Source: Anisakis pegreffii (lineage: Eukaryota; Nematoda; Chromadorea; Rhabditida; Anisakidae). Taken from it: DNA of 64,000 bases. The stretch spans positions 124,001 through 188,000 of the forward strand of contig JAPYMA010000415.1 in the NCBI GenBank assembly GCA_035041965.1, given 5' to 3'. The notes beneath the pieces are model-generated. The model was not told where the DNA came from, searched no databases, and was given only the letters and a program-made list of their open reading frames with translations. The translations under genes were made by a program, and so were the position numbers. The number at the start of each line of letters is the position of its first letter. Within the stretch, counting starts at the first letter, position 1. Shown here in pieces: positions 27,101 through 38,893 of the stretch.

Positions 27101-28220
27101 TTTTGTGCTCATATTACTAGCGACTGGATGTATCTGAGGGATGTGTTCAATATATCATATCGCAGATAATGAATATTGTTTTCACATAATTTTTAGAAAT
27201 GAGCATAGTTAACGATTTTCGAGTGAACCGGTGAGTTCTTTCAGCTCGATTGCTTGAGGCTGGCTAAAGGGCTCTCAACCAAGCAATGTTTCAGTTCTGA
27301 TTGCTGAAACAAGCGTCTGCGAAGCAAAAGTGTCATGTACACTAGCGTTTCAACTCTTTTGGATAGAAAATTCACAATTAACGGAATGCTTTGTTTGATT
27401 TTCGTTCAATTGCTCATGCTTCTTCCATCGCTGAGTTTTCATTATGGAGTTACTTTATCTTACTTCATCTTATCTTGTCTTATCTGATCTCAATTGAGCT
27501 GATCTCTGATAATCATATCGAGTGATCGATGAAATCCCCACGTATCAATCACATCATCGAAGGAATCATCACGTATCATACATATCACATTGATGAACGC
27601 ACCCAAAAAATGAAAAATGGTCTATTGATGCGACATAACGGTTCACAAATCTTCTCTCCGCTTCTTTCATCGATCAACTCAATTTGTTTCCTTAATATGG
27701 CATCAATACGTAATAGTTCATCCATATTCTGCGATTTCAACATGGAACTTCCATCTTTTGCATAGAATAATATGAACGTTCGTCGCGGTGACGAAGTCAT
27801 ATTGAAGAAACGACTATGAATTTCTTCTTCCCTGAAAGTATTAATGAGACTCTTCAGATGACGATCAAACTTAAAAAACTGGTCAAAACGAGAGTATGAA
27901 ACTCAAAAATGCCTTAAAACCTTAAAACATGAAATTTTCAGTCTGCAAGCCACAAACGATACAAGCACACTAAAATAAATGCGCTCAAGCTGGAATCATC
28001 AAAATCGGTGCGCCGCTAACCTGCTGGCTCGTGAACGAGGCGGTGAGAAACTGCGTCGAATGTCATCTTCAAAATTGCAGTTGAATAACGATGCGGACAA
28101 CAGTGCGGCCAGAATAAGACTGCAGCTGAGGAAATATTTGGGAGAGTTGGAAATGCACGAAGCGATTTGTGTGTTCGTCCTTTCGAACATCTTCATCAAA
28201 TCGCCATGTAGCAATTTCAT
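21116..28220 (-). CDS. Patched-related (PTR) family membrane protein, complete, 850 aa
   Basis: An RND-type polytopic protein of the nematode PTR group, related to Patched and Dispatched, linked in C. elegans to cuticle and membrane traffic. Exons (minus order): 28220..28021, 27831..27603, 26819..26684, 26347..26130, 25710..25491, 25065..24896, 24654..24508, 23862..23672, 23454..23382, 23087..22852, 22487..22348, 22256..22098, 21647..21460, 21361..21116; all phases fit. TM1 is at residues 29-46, followed by an extracellular loop with EEEIHSRFF. A sterol-sensing-like block (about 262-420) follows, with GIGVDDAF in TM4. The second half repeats this, with TM7 at about 459-480 and GFSVDYTAHIAYKF in TM10. 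The tail is short and polar. The intron after exon 8 uses a GC donor (CAG|GCAAGT). Which ptr gene this matches is not decided. A transport substrate cannot be read from sequence. Confidence 0.94.
26910..27070. mobile_element. non-autonomous hAT-type MITE, GC-rich, in a PTR intron
   Basis: Perfect 16-bp terminal inverted repeats (TAGTGTTGTGCGGGGA at 26910-26925; its reverse complement at 27055-27070) bound a 161-bp element filled with TCCCCG-type runs. Flanks CATCAATG (26902-26909) and TATCAATG (27071-27078) are an 8-bp target duplication with one mismatch. The 8-bp duplication and the TAGTG end agree with the hAT terminal consensus YARNG. It has no coding capacity. It lies in the 783-bp intron between PTR exons 2 and 3 and is the most GC-rich stretch noticed in the window. 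Confidence 0.8.
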
Positions 28221-31200
28221 TTACGGTTGCTTGGTTGCGTTCTTGCCTTAAAGTTGTTTAGTAGCAAATTCGATGGAATTTCACGTGAAAGACGACGTTT
28301 CGGACACGAAACATCACTAATATGAAGTTGCATGCAAAAATATGAGTAAATTAATGTAAATACGAGCAGTTTTATGCATTCAATGCATTGCAATATTGCA
28401 TGTAAATGTTACATTGTGCTGAATGAATTCAGTGGATTGATTGAGCAGTATTTGTTTGCATGAATAATGCTCGAATACTAGAATCGTAATGAGGGCCGTT
28501 TATTTGTGTGGTACTGGGTGGTGCTTGAGCAAGCGTCGAGTAACGATAACTACTAAAACGCAATCACACGCAACAGTAATCGATCAGCAATCAACAATCA
28601 CTGTAACAAGTTCAACTTTATGGCCAGAAGCATCTGTACCATAAAAGAACTCCTCCTTCCAAATACCGGTTCCGCTCCCGTCTAATTGAAGCCGATAACA
28701 CAGAATATCGGTGAGTTATTAGCGATCAAAGTTTACAAATGAGCAGAGAACCAAGCAAAAAACTGCAGCAGAGGAGAGCATCTTTGATTAATTCACACCA
28801 ATTCATATCACAAAACAGATTGCTTACTCCAGTTCACAAAAGATAAGTTCAAACGAATCAATGATAAAAGTCGCATGAAATGAAGTTCGAAGATCATCGA
28901 ACAATTGATGAAGAACGATGATATCACTGATAATTTCTTTCATTTATCAATTTCTCTCACCTAAAAGGGTGACCATCCACAGATGTTAAGTTGCTTACAT
29001 CAATGTGGTGTTGTTCTTTTCGAATTACTCATCGAAAACGCTCGAAGGTTTTGTAGAGTTCTCAACAAAAAAAAATCGCCACACAAAACGTACTTCACTC
29101 GAACAAACGATTGACGACGAAAAAGCATGCGTTCTGTTTGGTGTGAGTGAACGGTGAAGAGAATGAATCAAGTTGTGCTGTTGAAGAGACTCATTTCGCA
29201 CGGTTGATTCAAGTTTGATTTGAATACGAATCGATGTTGAATGACGATCAATCGATGGATGAGAAATGACAGTTTTTGGATTAAACGATGATGCATCGTC
29301 GTTGTCGTTCAATTGCAATTCAAAAACGATAGTCACTAAAGATCGCCAACGATCGCATTTTATTGAAAATAACAAAATTTTAAAGCGCTCACAATGCGAA
29401 TAAAACATCGATAAAATTGAGAAAATTGATGTCATCGCATCGTCAATGAGCTTCGATTCGTTTAATTTTAGAAATGATGCATTCCAAGAATCAATTAGAA
29501 AAGAAACTGATGAAATTAGGTATTTCTATTGCGTTGACAATGTGAAAAAAATTCATGTTCAATGAACAGAATTACAAAAATGTGTTTCGATGGCGAATAT
29601 GAAGCCAATTAAGCATCGTTGCAGAACAATGACACATCATGAAAGCTGCTCTCCTTTCGGTTGTTTGAAAGGAAAAAAATGTCACTTTTTTCTACTGATG
29701 GTATGAGAACAAGGTGAAATGAGCAAACCGATTTGTTAAAAATGAGCAAGTTGATTTGTCATTTTCCACATCCATATGATCTATTCATGACAATGGTCAT
29801 TCCATCATAATGCTCTTTCAATCGATTACGACATGACAGTCGGAGATAAAAGAAATTTGAACAGTGGGATTAAAGCTGACCGGAACTGCCTAAAATGTCC
29901 AACAAAAAGGGTCAATCATCGTTAATGTCGCGGATTTACTGCAATGGTTCAGTGCTGTGAATACACATCGAATCTCTAACATTGTTATAATTTCGCTGAT
30001 AGATAGTTTCGAATGAGCTGCATATGAGGAGTGTAAATCTTATATTGATGCTGCTGGAAATATCATGCTGGAAGATGTATTGCAATGACGCAGACTAAGG
30101 AGCGAACTGTTGGCAGGAGGTTTAAGGTTCAATGACGACATTTATTCAATTGGAAAATATTGGAACAATATGAGTTGGCTTGTTCCAAGCATTTAAAAAA
30201 TAGTTCCTAGGAATGAAAGCGATTGAAAACAACATTGAGTTGTACGAAAAACTAATAATTATAGCATCGAAAATGATCAATTATTATCGTCAAATGCCAT
30301 TCCTGCAATAAGGCGATTGCAGGAATGGCATTTGCAATGATAATACTGTGCAATCACGCTGTCAAAACGATGCAGAATCAAAAATAACAAGTTGAACAGC
30401 AGCAAAATTAAACATACCGAAGTCAAAAAAGTTTCATCCATAAAAAGATCTGTGTACGTTTGAACAGAAACTGAGACGGCCGATCCACTCATAATCATTA
30501 TTACAATTACAAACAATCTAGCAAAGTACAAAATGAACCAACATCGTTAAAAATCAAACTTATCGCTAGTGAATCATTAAAATAGAGATGAAGTGCTGAA
30601 AGGTTTTGCTTTTGAACTACTGAAATGTGGTTCCTTGATGTTGTCTCCGATAATCGGTCGGTGTTAATTCAGTGGATTGTATTATTGAGAATAGTTGTTG
30701 ATGTTATTGCGGTGGTGGTGGTGGTTCTGAGATTTTCCGCGCGTACGCATTTTGTCAAAATATTTATAAAGCACAATAAATCATGTATCTATCTAAACGC
30801 ATACATCTTCACAAACACCGATATACACGAATGCAGTGACAGATAATGATCCATTGTCGACATTCAACCGGTTTCACATGCTCTTGTTGTATATGCGTTG
30901 TGATTCAGTAATGACCATATTTTGTCATCGACATCAATAGTGCCAAGAGTGTTCGTGGATACGCGACATACTTTCCATAAATCCTCTCAAATAATCTCCT
31001 CTTCAAGACCGTATTATTTGCTCATTTGTAAGTCAGCTCACTTTTGAATGAAAAAGAAAATAATGCACTACTATTCAAACGGAACTTGAAAAACTGAATT
31101 AAGACTAAGCCGACTTCCCGCCGTTGATAATTATTAATTCAATTCGAATCGATTTTTCTATAAAGAATACAACGAACACAATTGTTGAAAGAAGTTTGAA

Positions 31201-33611
31201 TTGCGCCAATTCATTGGTGCAGGCAATTTTACCTGCGTAATTCGATGGAATGAATTATTTATGAGATGCCAATGACACGGATCTTTCAATGCGAACAAAC
31301 TGCAGCTGAAATGGATGAATTGAAGTAGATAAGGGAGCATATTCCTCCTGCAAACATGTTCCTTTTTACGATACATACGTAAACGACATCAAGCACAATT
31401 CGAATCGCTCGACTCCTTATGTGCAACCAACGCCTTCATAAGGCCGTGCAAGCAGAATCGTTCATTCAGTACGAATTCTGCAGTTATATAATCGATCTTT
31501 TTCACAATTGTTTGAAATTCAACGAATACAAATGAACTTTTCAAACGACCTGTCAGCAGACAGAGCAGTGAATGTAATTCATGACGATGAAACCTGTTGG
31601 ATCAGATGAACTCTGCCCTTGTGCCATGTGAAAAAAATGTCCCTCATTCTCAACTCACGTCAACTATTTCCTATATCAGACAGCGAGAATCTTATAAATG
31701 AAATAACCTTAGAATTGGCTGTTGTCAGGACTTCAGAGTGGCTCTCTGTGAACCAATACAGACAGACAATTAAATGCGACGACATTTTCAACGACAACAA
31801 CATCTCGCATAACTACTTTGGTATGGTATGTTATAACTCCTTATGCCATTACATTCCATCAATATTTCCAAGTATCGAACCTCACTTTAATTCAGTAGTT
31901 GTTCTATAATTCCTCAGTTCATCATGAACCAAAACGATGAATCACATGAAATGTTCAGTTGAAAATCGCACTGTCAAATGCACACAACGAAAGGTTCAAA
32001 CAACTTTATTATTCATATACGATAAAACAGTATATTCAATAGATATTTGACAACTTAAAAAAAAGAATAAAATGTTCAATACTGAGCTCAGAGTGGCGCA
32101 AGTAGGAGACAAATCGAAACGAAGACTAAAAACTGACTACTCACCGCCGTTCCGATCAAATCCACTCATCGAGAACACATGAATGACGCGCGCATCGAAG
32201 AAAGGTCGAACAATTTGCCATTAAAAAAAACAAAAAAAAACAAGGTTGACAAAATTTTCAAGTCGATAATAGTCCATCGCATTCACCCACCACAAGGTCA
32301 TTCACTTGAAACTGTTGATCTGTTACAAAACAACCGGCGAAAGAAAAAAAAAAGAAATTCAATGACATATGCCGAATAAATGTTCAATTCATGAAGCAAG
32401 CGACTATGTATATTCAAACACCCCAATCGTTATTTGACACTTAGCAAGAGCATCGTCACAACGAACATTTTGCTAATCCAGCAAGAGATATTCCCCCACC
32501 CCCCGAGTGTCCTATCGAACGTAATCTCCAAATCCACCTCAAATGAATTATAGCAGCAAATTTCCATCATCTAACTGAATGAATCTCGATTAAACGAATT
32601 GCAAATGAAATTCACCACAAAATTTCTGTCATCTATTACTAATATTCCAACATTGCAACGTTATCATGAATTCACATGAATGAACAAAAGCGGCGTTATT
32701 CACACGTTTAAAACACTTGAACATCTCGAACTGCTGCAAGTTAAACTGTCGAGTGCTTGGACTGGATAAGGGATGAAAGAGGAGAAGATGAATGCATAGC
32801 AGTGGGCATTGCAATGTTTAGATGTGCTATGAAAATTGAATGTGGAGAGGATTTAAAATTGATGTGAAGGATGGATTATTGAAGCAGGAAGAGGACAGAA
32901 ACTGCATATGAAGGACAATCGGTGGTTATTCAACGGATTCGTAGTGCACACAATATTTGTTTGCACTGATCAATTACCACCACCACATAGGGATAGGTCT
33001 GTGCGGCACAAGATCACGACACGGTCGCATTCTCCATTTTGGATCTACCTGCAAACAATAGGACAATTATTCTGCAATTGTCGCGACGTAGGGCGGCGAA
33101 AGAGATGATTCGTGAGGGACACCAAAGTGATATGTGAAATCAACCTTTAAGTCTGTACTTAGCTGTATATGTACAAGATGTACACGGATATCATGCACTA
33201 TCGATTCGGATGATGAAACTTAACTTTCGTATATCTCATTTGGAGGATCTCCTCCGTTTTGTGTTTGTATCTTATGAATAATGCTTTGTGTTTCGATTTA
33301 TAATACTGTGTTGTTACAACATAAACGCCGAAAGCAATACTACTGTGACACATAATCAACCGATTGTAATCCGAGCAAATATAATAGCATAGAATTCCGT
33401 CAAGGACTGTGAAGATATCCGAATCGAGGCATTTCTTTTATCATAATTCATGTGGAAATTTTTGGATTCCCTTTCAATTCATAAGTGCAATTTTGGCCAT
33501 AAAATCAGCTTTGAAATATTCATTTGTAGTCAAGCAGATGCTCAACTGATGGCGTTGCAGCTATCTTGATTGCAACTATGTTGACGATAGAGTGAGCAAA
33601 ACTGAAGTGAT
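28221..33611. other. intergenic region between PTR and small heat-shock genes
   Basis: About 5.4 kb of AT-rich DNA, expected to contain the PTR promoter at the left. Open frames (for example near 29025-29435, 30277-30531 and 31619-31909) lack conserved motifs or good splice partners, and I do not support them as genes. An A-rich run lies near 32224-32242. A perfect hairpin lies at 30291-30334. No RNA gene was recognised. Confidence 0.45.
30291..30334. repeat. perfect 19-bp hairpin with 6-base loop
   Basis: Arms 30291-30309 and 30316-30334 are exact reverse complements (CAAATGCCATTCCTGCAAT) around the loop AAGGCG. Flanks can extend the stem by a further ATAATA pairing after a small bulge. It could be a small palindromic repeat, a mobile-element remnant or an RNA hairpin; the loop is short for a typical microRNA precursor. 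Confidence 0.75.
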
Positions 33612-33908
33612 TCAACGAACCTCAATTGGAATATTGCGAACTTTTTCTTGACTCTCCTCCTTGGGCACCGTTATCGACAATATGCCATCATCACTCAGCT
33701 TTGACACTAGTTCATCGGTTCTTGCGTTTTTTGGCAACATGAATTTGCGCACGAAATGTCTCTCGATTGTTCCACCGTCCTCTTCACGCTCTTGATGATG
33801 CCCCTCAATGACCATTGCATTCCCAACGATATTCACACTCAACTCTTTCGGATTGAACTGTGAGACGTTCAGCTCAACGTTGAAATTTGCAATTGGGTTC
33901 GACTGCAT
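33612..33908 (-). CDS. small heat-shock protein (HSP20/alpha-crystallin domain), 98 aa or 3' exon
   Basis: An ATP-independent holdase chaperone that binds unfolding proteins in oligomers. The frame encodes a nearly pure alpha-crystallin domain: NFNVELNVSQFNPKELSVNI, IEGHHQEREEDGG, RHFVRKFMLPKNA and DGILSITVPK. It ends in RNIPIEVR with the C-terminal IPI (I-x-I) motif. The ATG at 33908 directly follows a strong acceptor (CCATTTTCAG). So either the mRNA is trans-spliced straight onto the ATG, giving a 98-aa HSP12-like protein with almost no N-terminal arm, or an upstream exon supplies that arm. I could not identify an upstream coding exon with confidence. Heat-shock elements lie 1.5-1.7 kb upstream. 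Confidence 0.88.
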   Translation of the reverse strand: MQSNPIANFNVELNVSQFNPKELSVNIVGNAMVIEGHHQEREEDGGTIERHFVRKFMLPKNARTDELVSKLSDDGILSITVPKEESQEKVRNIPIEVR

Positions 33909-34526
33909 CTGAAAATGGAAACAATTTTATGGTCAGCCAGCAGACAGTTGTCTTGACAGCGCTTATTTTCAAGACTCAATAGTCAGTACTCGAAACGCTC
34001 GAAACACTCGAAACGCAGTAAACATTCTCCTCAAAACATTCATTGCCCGCGATGAGAATTAAAGAATACTTTCATATACACCTCGATGCAGCACAATGAG
34101 TCTATCGCAAGGCTTCACGCTACTCAAAATTCAAAACATTCACGACGTATTCTCACTATTGTGATACTTTGATGCTATTCACTGGTCACATACACGTACG
34201 ACAAGTGGAAAATCAAGCATTCACATTAATTCACAGGAAGAAATGTTGAATGTATTTGGAAAGGAATCGAAAACGATCGTTCATGTTCAGAAGTTCAAAT
34301 TTTCAGCAGTCATGCGACGACGACAGACACTGAAAACATCTTTCCAGTCAACAAACAATCGATGGAAACGAGTAGCATAGTGCAGCGAAATGAATGTGAA
34401 TGAATGAACGACGATGAATCTGTTTTTGTAAGTAAACAATCGTTGCAAAGCGAAAATAAATCGCAATCGATCATCGTGCGTTAACGTGTATTACGAAAAA
34501 AAAAAAGCGTAGTGAGTACGGCAGCA

Positions 34527-34534
34527 CTTTATAT
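34527..34534 (-). promoter_or_regulatory. candidate TATA box upstream of the small HSP
   Basis: ATATAAAG on the minus strand, about 620 bases upstream of the HSP exon. It could serve a promoter with a 5' leader or first exon between 34500 and 33909. Support is motif only. Confidence 0.25.
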
Positions 34535-35368
34535 TGACAAGCTTCTGCTGGGTGTTCATTGGAACGTAGCACGATGTGAATGTTAAAGGAGAGTCGAGTT
34601 GGATACCTCAGCTATTGATTATCTCGAAAATGAACAATAGTCCACGACAAAGATGAAAGTCCACAAAAACAATAGCCAAAACAACAGCAAAAAGCTGTTC
34701 ATCCAAAGCATCCAATGCATGCAACTGATAACATTTCATTATTCGTTCTATGTTTTAATTTTCGATATGGCCACTGACGCTAGCGAGTGCACTGAATTCG
34801 TGAATAAGTTATGCATAAAAACTTAGAAATCATCGATCCGTATGCAAATTTTCATCGCCTAAAGTGCGTGCAATTGTAATCATTGAGAAGCTTTACTATC
34901 ACATTAGATTTTCGAAGCATTTGGCGAACACGAAATGAATTTCTTCAAAAAGTCGAAGTCATCAATCCGTATGATTTATTCAATCCATCTGCTCTGTGTG
35001 AATGATAAATTCAACTTATCACACTCAAGGCAGTTTAGCTGGAGTTCATCCGAGCAGAATAGCATTATATTAAGGTCAGGTTGAAAGGAACAAAATAGGA
35101 TGATGACAAATGCAATGACTGATCAAAAATTGGCATAATCAAAACATTATCCTGGTGAATTGAAGTTCAAAGCAATTTCCGATAGCAAACCAACTTTCGC
35201 TATCAAGAGCCAACTCTCGACACCAGAACACACAAAAGAATGAGTGCACAAAACAATGTGCTGCTACGTTTATTGATAGATGAAAAAGCATTCAATGAAG
35301 CGATAATATTTATGTGCCCCACAGAAACACTGCACCGAAAACTACTGCACTGACGAAATCACTCAGTA

Positions 35369-35381
35369 TTCGGGAACGTTC
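35369..35381. promoter_or_regulatory. heat-shock element (three perfect units)
   Basis: TTCGGGAACGTTC fits the HSF-1 consensus TTCnnGAAnnTTC exactly. It lies about 1.46 kb upstream of the small HSP exon on the minus strand and may regulate that gene or an undetected divergent transcript. Confidence 0.55.
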
Positions 35382-35613
35382 GATAACAAGAGAACTACGA
35401 GAGAAAGATAACGCAGAAACACGGTTTGTATGGCGAGAATGGAACGTTGCTGAAGGCAGACTACATTGATTCGACCAGAAGAGAAATGGCTAAAAAATGG
35501 AAAGAAAGCGATCCTCGATGAGAGTGCAAAGAAGTGATTAATCGAGAAAGATGCATCATTTGCACCGTTCACTCACGAAGTGCTCAAGTGAGATGGATTA
35601 TAGCCGAGAGCAG

Positions 35614-35631
35614 GAAGGCTCGAGAACATTC
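35614..35631. promoter_or_regulatory. heat-shock element (four units, one imperfect)
   Basis: GAAGGCTCGAGAACATTC reads GAA-nn-CTC-nn-GAA-nn-TTC, so only the second unit departs from consensus. A further two-unit GAATGTTC follows at 35674-35681. Clustering within about 310 bases of the perfect element makes HSF-1 control more likely than a single match would. Confidence 0.5.
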
Positions 35632-36565
35632 CGCTCTTTATGATGTCTCACTCTGTCGAGTTGTTTGTTCCTGGAATGTTCAACAGAATTTACGAACTGA
35701 AAATCTCTCTCACTTTTTCACTCATCCAAAATATAATGCAATTATTAAGACATGCATACTGACACAAAGCTTCAGGGATCAATTTTAATTCAGATTATGG
35801 ATGGGCTCAGCATTTCCCGAAGTCGGAATCCTCGAGGATAAGGTGAAGCTTTGAAAGTGCTTAAACGACTCCGAATGCTCTTCGCGAGGACGCCTAAACC
35901 CCGAGGATCTCGAGTTGACCCCTGGCGCGAAATCAACATCATAGTCACTGATATCAAAAGTAGCGAGGATGAAGGGTAAGGTCGTGAGTAAGGTCGCGAA
36001 ACCTCGCAGGTGTCCACAAATACCCGAAGTCGATGGCTCTCGAAGCATTGGAAACGTTCGGTCAGCCCTCCCCCCGGATCTCAGGGGTCTCCATCCCAGC
36101 TCTTATTCAAAAATACTGCGTAACGAATTCTCCACAGTCGTATTCCATCATCAAAGTGTCGTCATTGCGTGCGATACGTTTACCCATTTTACTGTTCACG
36201 AAAGTGATACAACATTTTCGACTGTAATGCTGCTGCTGCTCACAGTCCGGAAGAAAAGAATATCTTTAACGTGTACCCACATACCATTCCATCATAATCA
36301 TACGCAAACAACTGATGTCATGCAAACTAATTCGAAAATTCGATTAGCAATAATCAAACAAAACAATTTTTTGTTTACATTTATCGTCATGAATTCGTCA
36401 TCGCCATTTCTGATCACAATTGAATTGCGTTTTTGACTCTAAAGAAGGTGAGCGTTTATGTGCGAAGAACAGACCGTTACGAGAATGTTTGTAGCGATTG
36501 TGCTGAGCGGCGCATTAAAGGAACACCGAAACGATCGCCTTTCGATAACTACGCCGCTATGATAG

Positions 36566-38493
36566 CATCCACCTCAACGACAAAAAGCTGTCACAAATGG
36601 GTAGTGCGTCGTATTGCTATCCAACATTTTTACTCAATCCATTAGTCGGCGTGCCTCAGTGAGTTCGTTTCACTCATTTTTCGTATTTCCCACCTCTTGT
36701 ATAGTCAGAATTTTCTGGATTCTGTTAAGCTTCATTGATTTGCTTATCCTCATTAAACTGACGACTTTGACTTATTTAAATTTTTAAAAAATCGCGACTT
36801 TTAATCAGAAAAAAACTTATCAAAAAACCTGATGCAGATCAAAGTGTTCGTAGGAAGTTTCACTAACAAAACTGCTGAGAAAATTTCCAAATTTTTCTCA
36901 CTATCAGAATATTAATGAGCATCAACGGAGAGAAAGCAATATCTTTAAGAAATGCTTTTTCACGAGTTTGCTAAAAAAGTTGATGAAGATAAAACAAGTT
37001 GCGAACAACCATCCGTTGAAGGATGTCCATCATCAAAACGATAGCTTAAAACCATTTGATAGTGTAATATGATAACCAGCACCGAAGCGAACACTTTTGT
37101 TCCCAATTGCAACATTGCACTTAACCAATTTCTTAACCAAATTCAATTTCAGGAAGTGTCCTGATGAAACGCTGTTTATCCGTTATGAATGCTGCGGTAT
37201 TATTGGACGATGTTGCGATTTCATCAAGTGGCACATAATGTAAGTGAGAAGTTGTCCCAGTTCCTCGTAAGATTTGCGTGAATTTGAAAGTATTCGAACG
37301 GAGAGCACAACCTTGAGAACTGAACCATACAGACTGCTTCCTATCATTCATTCATTTATTAAATCGAAAAAGCGATTCCAAACAAACGAATTATATTACC
37401 ATAGCTGGATATCTAGCCAAATCGTTCAGCGGCCACTGCCTGCTCAGCAAATATATTTCAGAAGGTGCTCACATATCAATCAAACTGTTTATTAATCGCT
37501 CGTCCTACAGTCCTGTCCACTAAAGGTGTAATGAGCCTGATCTCATGAATCCATCCTAATCAAGAAAGTTATTAGTAAAGGAGGAATGAGCAAGATAAAT
37601 CATATACAGATATATGGATCGAGTCGCGAAATCGATTCAATTAGCAATCGCACCACAGCATCAATCAGTCTCGTAATTAACGATCGCCTTCCACCTGCTT
37701 TGAAATGCTTACTGAATTCTTCAGATTTGTTCTGTTATCCAGAAGTGCAATAGTTGTTGTGAACAGTGATCGTTGGAGTGATCTTCTGAAGTATTTCATT
37801 TGTTTTGAACAAATAACATCAAATTTAGTGATTGGCAGACAGGCGACACAATGCAATCGCTTAGCTGCTATAGGGCATACTCGTAGAAAGTCACATGAGA
37901 ACTTGATAGCATCTTATGCACTATTTGCAAATAACAAGCATGTTGTTGCTATCGTATTGGAGAATTCTCTTCAATCGATGATGCAAACAAATTCCGAGGT
38001 TATGGGCAAAATCAAGTACGCAGTGAGCTTCGATTTTGCGGACTTTAAGCAAATCCTCCGAAATCCAACTCTAGATCAAGTAATGTTAATTCGATGATGT
38101 ATACGGCAACGAATGTCCTCCAACAACAACAACATGCATTACTCATGAATCATTTTCAGTGTGGTCTTTCTATTGGTTACTGTTGGTTTGATATGTGGTT
38201 GTTGCTGCTTTGGTATATGTATGGTGTGGAATTTGGTGCGGAAACCAACCACCGATTCAAGCGATCCACAAGCTGCGTCAAATCGAGATAGCACCGATTA
38301 CGAGGTACCAATCGGTAGACATGTTTCAAATGTACCGCAAGACTATGCTACTCAACACGAAGACAACGATCATCCTGTTTATGCTATTCCGTACGACAAA
38401 ACCGATGCGAATGCAAACAGTGCCTCACCAGAGCCTATTATTCCACGACTATCGAGGATACAATATTCATCCACTAGAAGTTTTTATATCTAG
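36566..38493 (+). CDS. Cys-rich single-pass membrane protein (5' end not resolved)
   Basis: Exons read: 36566..36658, 37153..37239, 38160..38493, joined GT-AG with phases 2 and 2, giving 170 residues to a TAG stop. Residues 16-58 form a short Cys-rich ectodomain (Cys 17, 33, 44, 45, 51, 52; core ECCGIIGRCCDFIKW). A membrane segment at about 60-82 carries its own Cys cluster (ICGCCCFGICMVW). A roughly 85-residue polar cytosolic tail with tyrosine motifs (YEVP, VYAIPY) follows. CCG...CC followed at once by a membrane helix resembles Shisa-like and some nematode Cys-module receptors, but I cannot name the family. The first listed exon begins with one base completing a codon, so a signal-peptide exon should lie upstream; I did not find it. 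AATAAA at 38888-38893 may end the mRNA. Confidence 0.65.
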
Positions 38494-38887
38494 AGGGCAT
38501 TCTAGTCATGAGCGTCAAAAAAATCTCGAACTTTCTCTTAGAACTGAACTGAATCTTACGAAATTGTTCAAAGTGCTGATGACTGCTAACGTTATTCTGG
38601 ATTAAAGGTAACATCCCGTGAGCTATATACTTTTTGATCGTTGTGCTTTACGAGTGCATTGCAAATGTCGAAATATTTGAAAATATATACGGTGGCAGAG
38701 TTTGAGTGTTTGGGGCAAGAAAACAACAACACAGAATTCAACACATTATTTTATTATTCAATATATTTTATAGTGATGATAATATCAATAATTATAATGA
38801 TAATATAATCAAAATACATACAGTGTAAATGAACAATTCATCAATGTGTCAAATATTATTACAAATTAAAATATGATATTATATTTC

Positions 38888-38893
38888 AATAAA
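38888..38893 (+). terminator. candidate poly(A) signal of the Cys-rich membrane protein gene
   Basis: AATAAA about 395 bases past the stop codon; motif only. Confidence 0.3.

Larger units (their letters stand above)
33909..36565. other. upstream region of the small HSP and of the Cys-rich membrane protein
   Basis: About 2.7 kb between two divergent genes. It should contain both promoters and probably an uncertain 5' exon of each. It holds a TATA-like site, heat-shock elements and a GC-rich segment (about 35800-36110), listed separately. Several short open frames here have no recognisable domain. Confidence 0.4.

Noticed and set aside
30277..30531. An 84-codon minus-strand frame resembling a small membrane protein
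   Set aside because: Its C-terminal part is made by the perfect hairpin, there are no splice or homology clues, and the hydrophobic runs reflect T-rich sequence.
36433..36645. A plus-strand frame containing VCSDCAERRIKG overlapping the Cys-rich membrane protein
   Set aside because: The overlapping reading from 36566 in another frame joins cleanly to two further exons with a membrane helix, whereas this frame runs to a stop without a usable donor.
37705..38097. A 130-codon ATG-initiated open frame inside the second intron of the Cys-rich membrane protein
   Set aside because: It has no recognisable domain, and a splice from its CAA|GTAATG donor to 38160 would be out of frame with the membrane segment. 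It may be chance, though its length is notable for AT-rich DNA.
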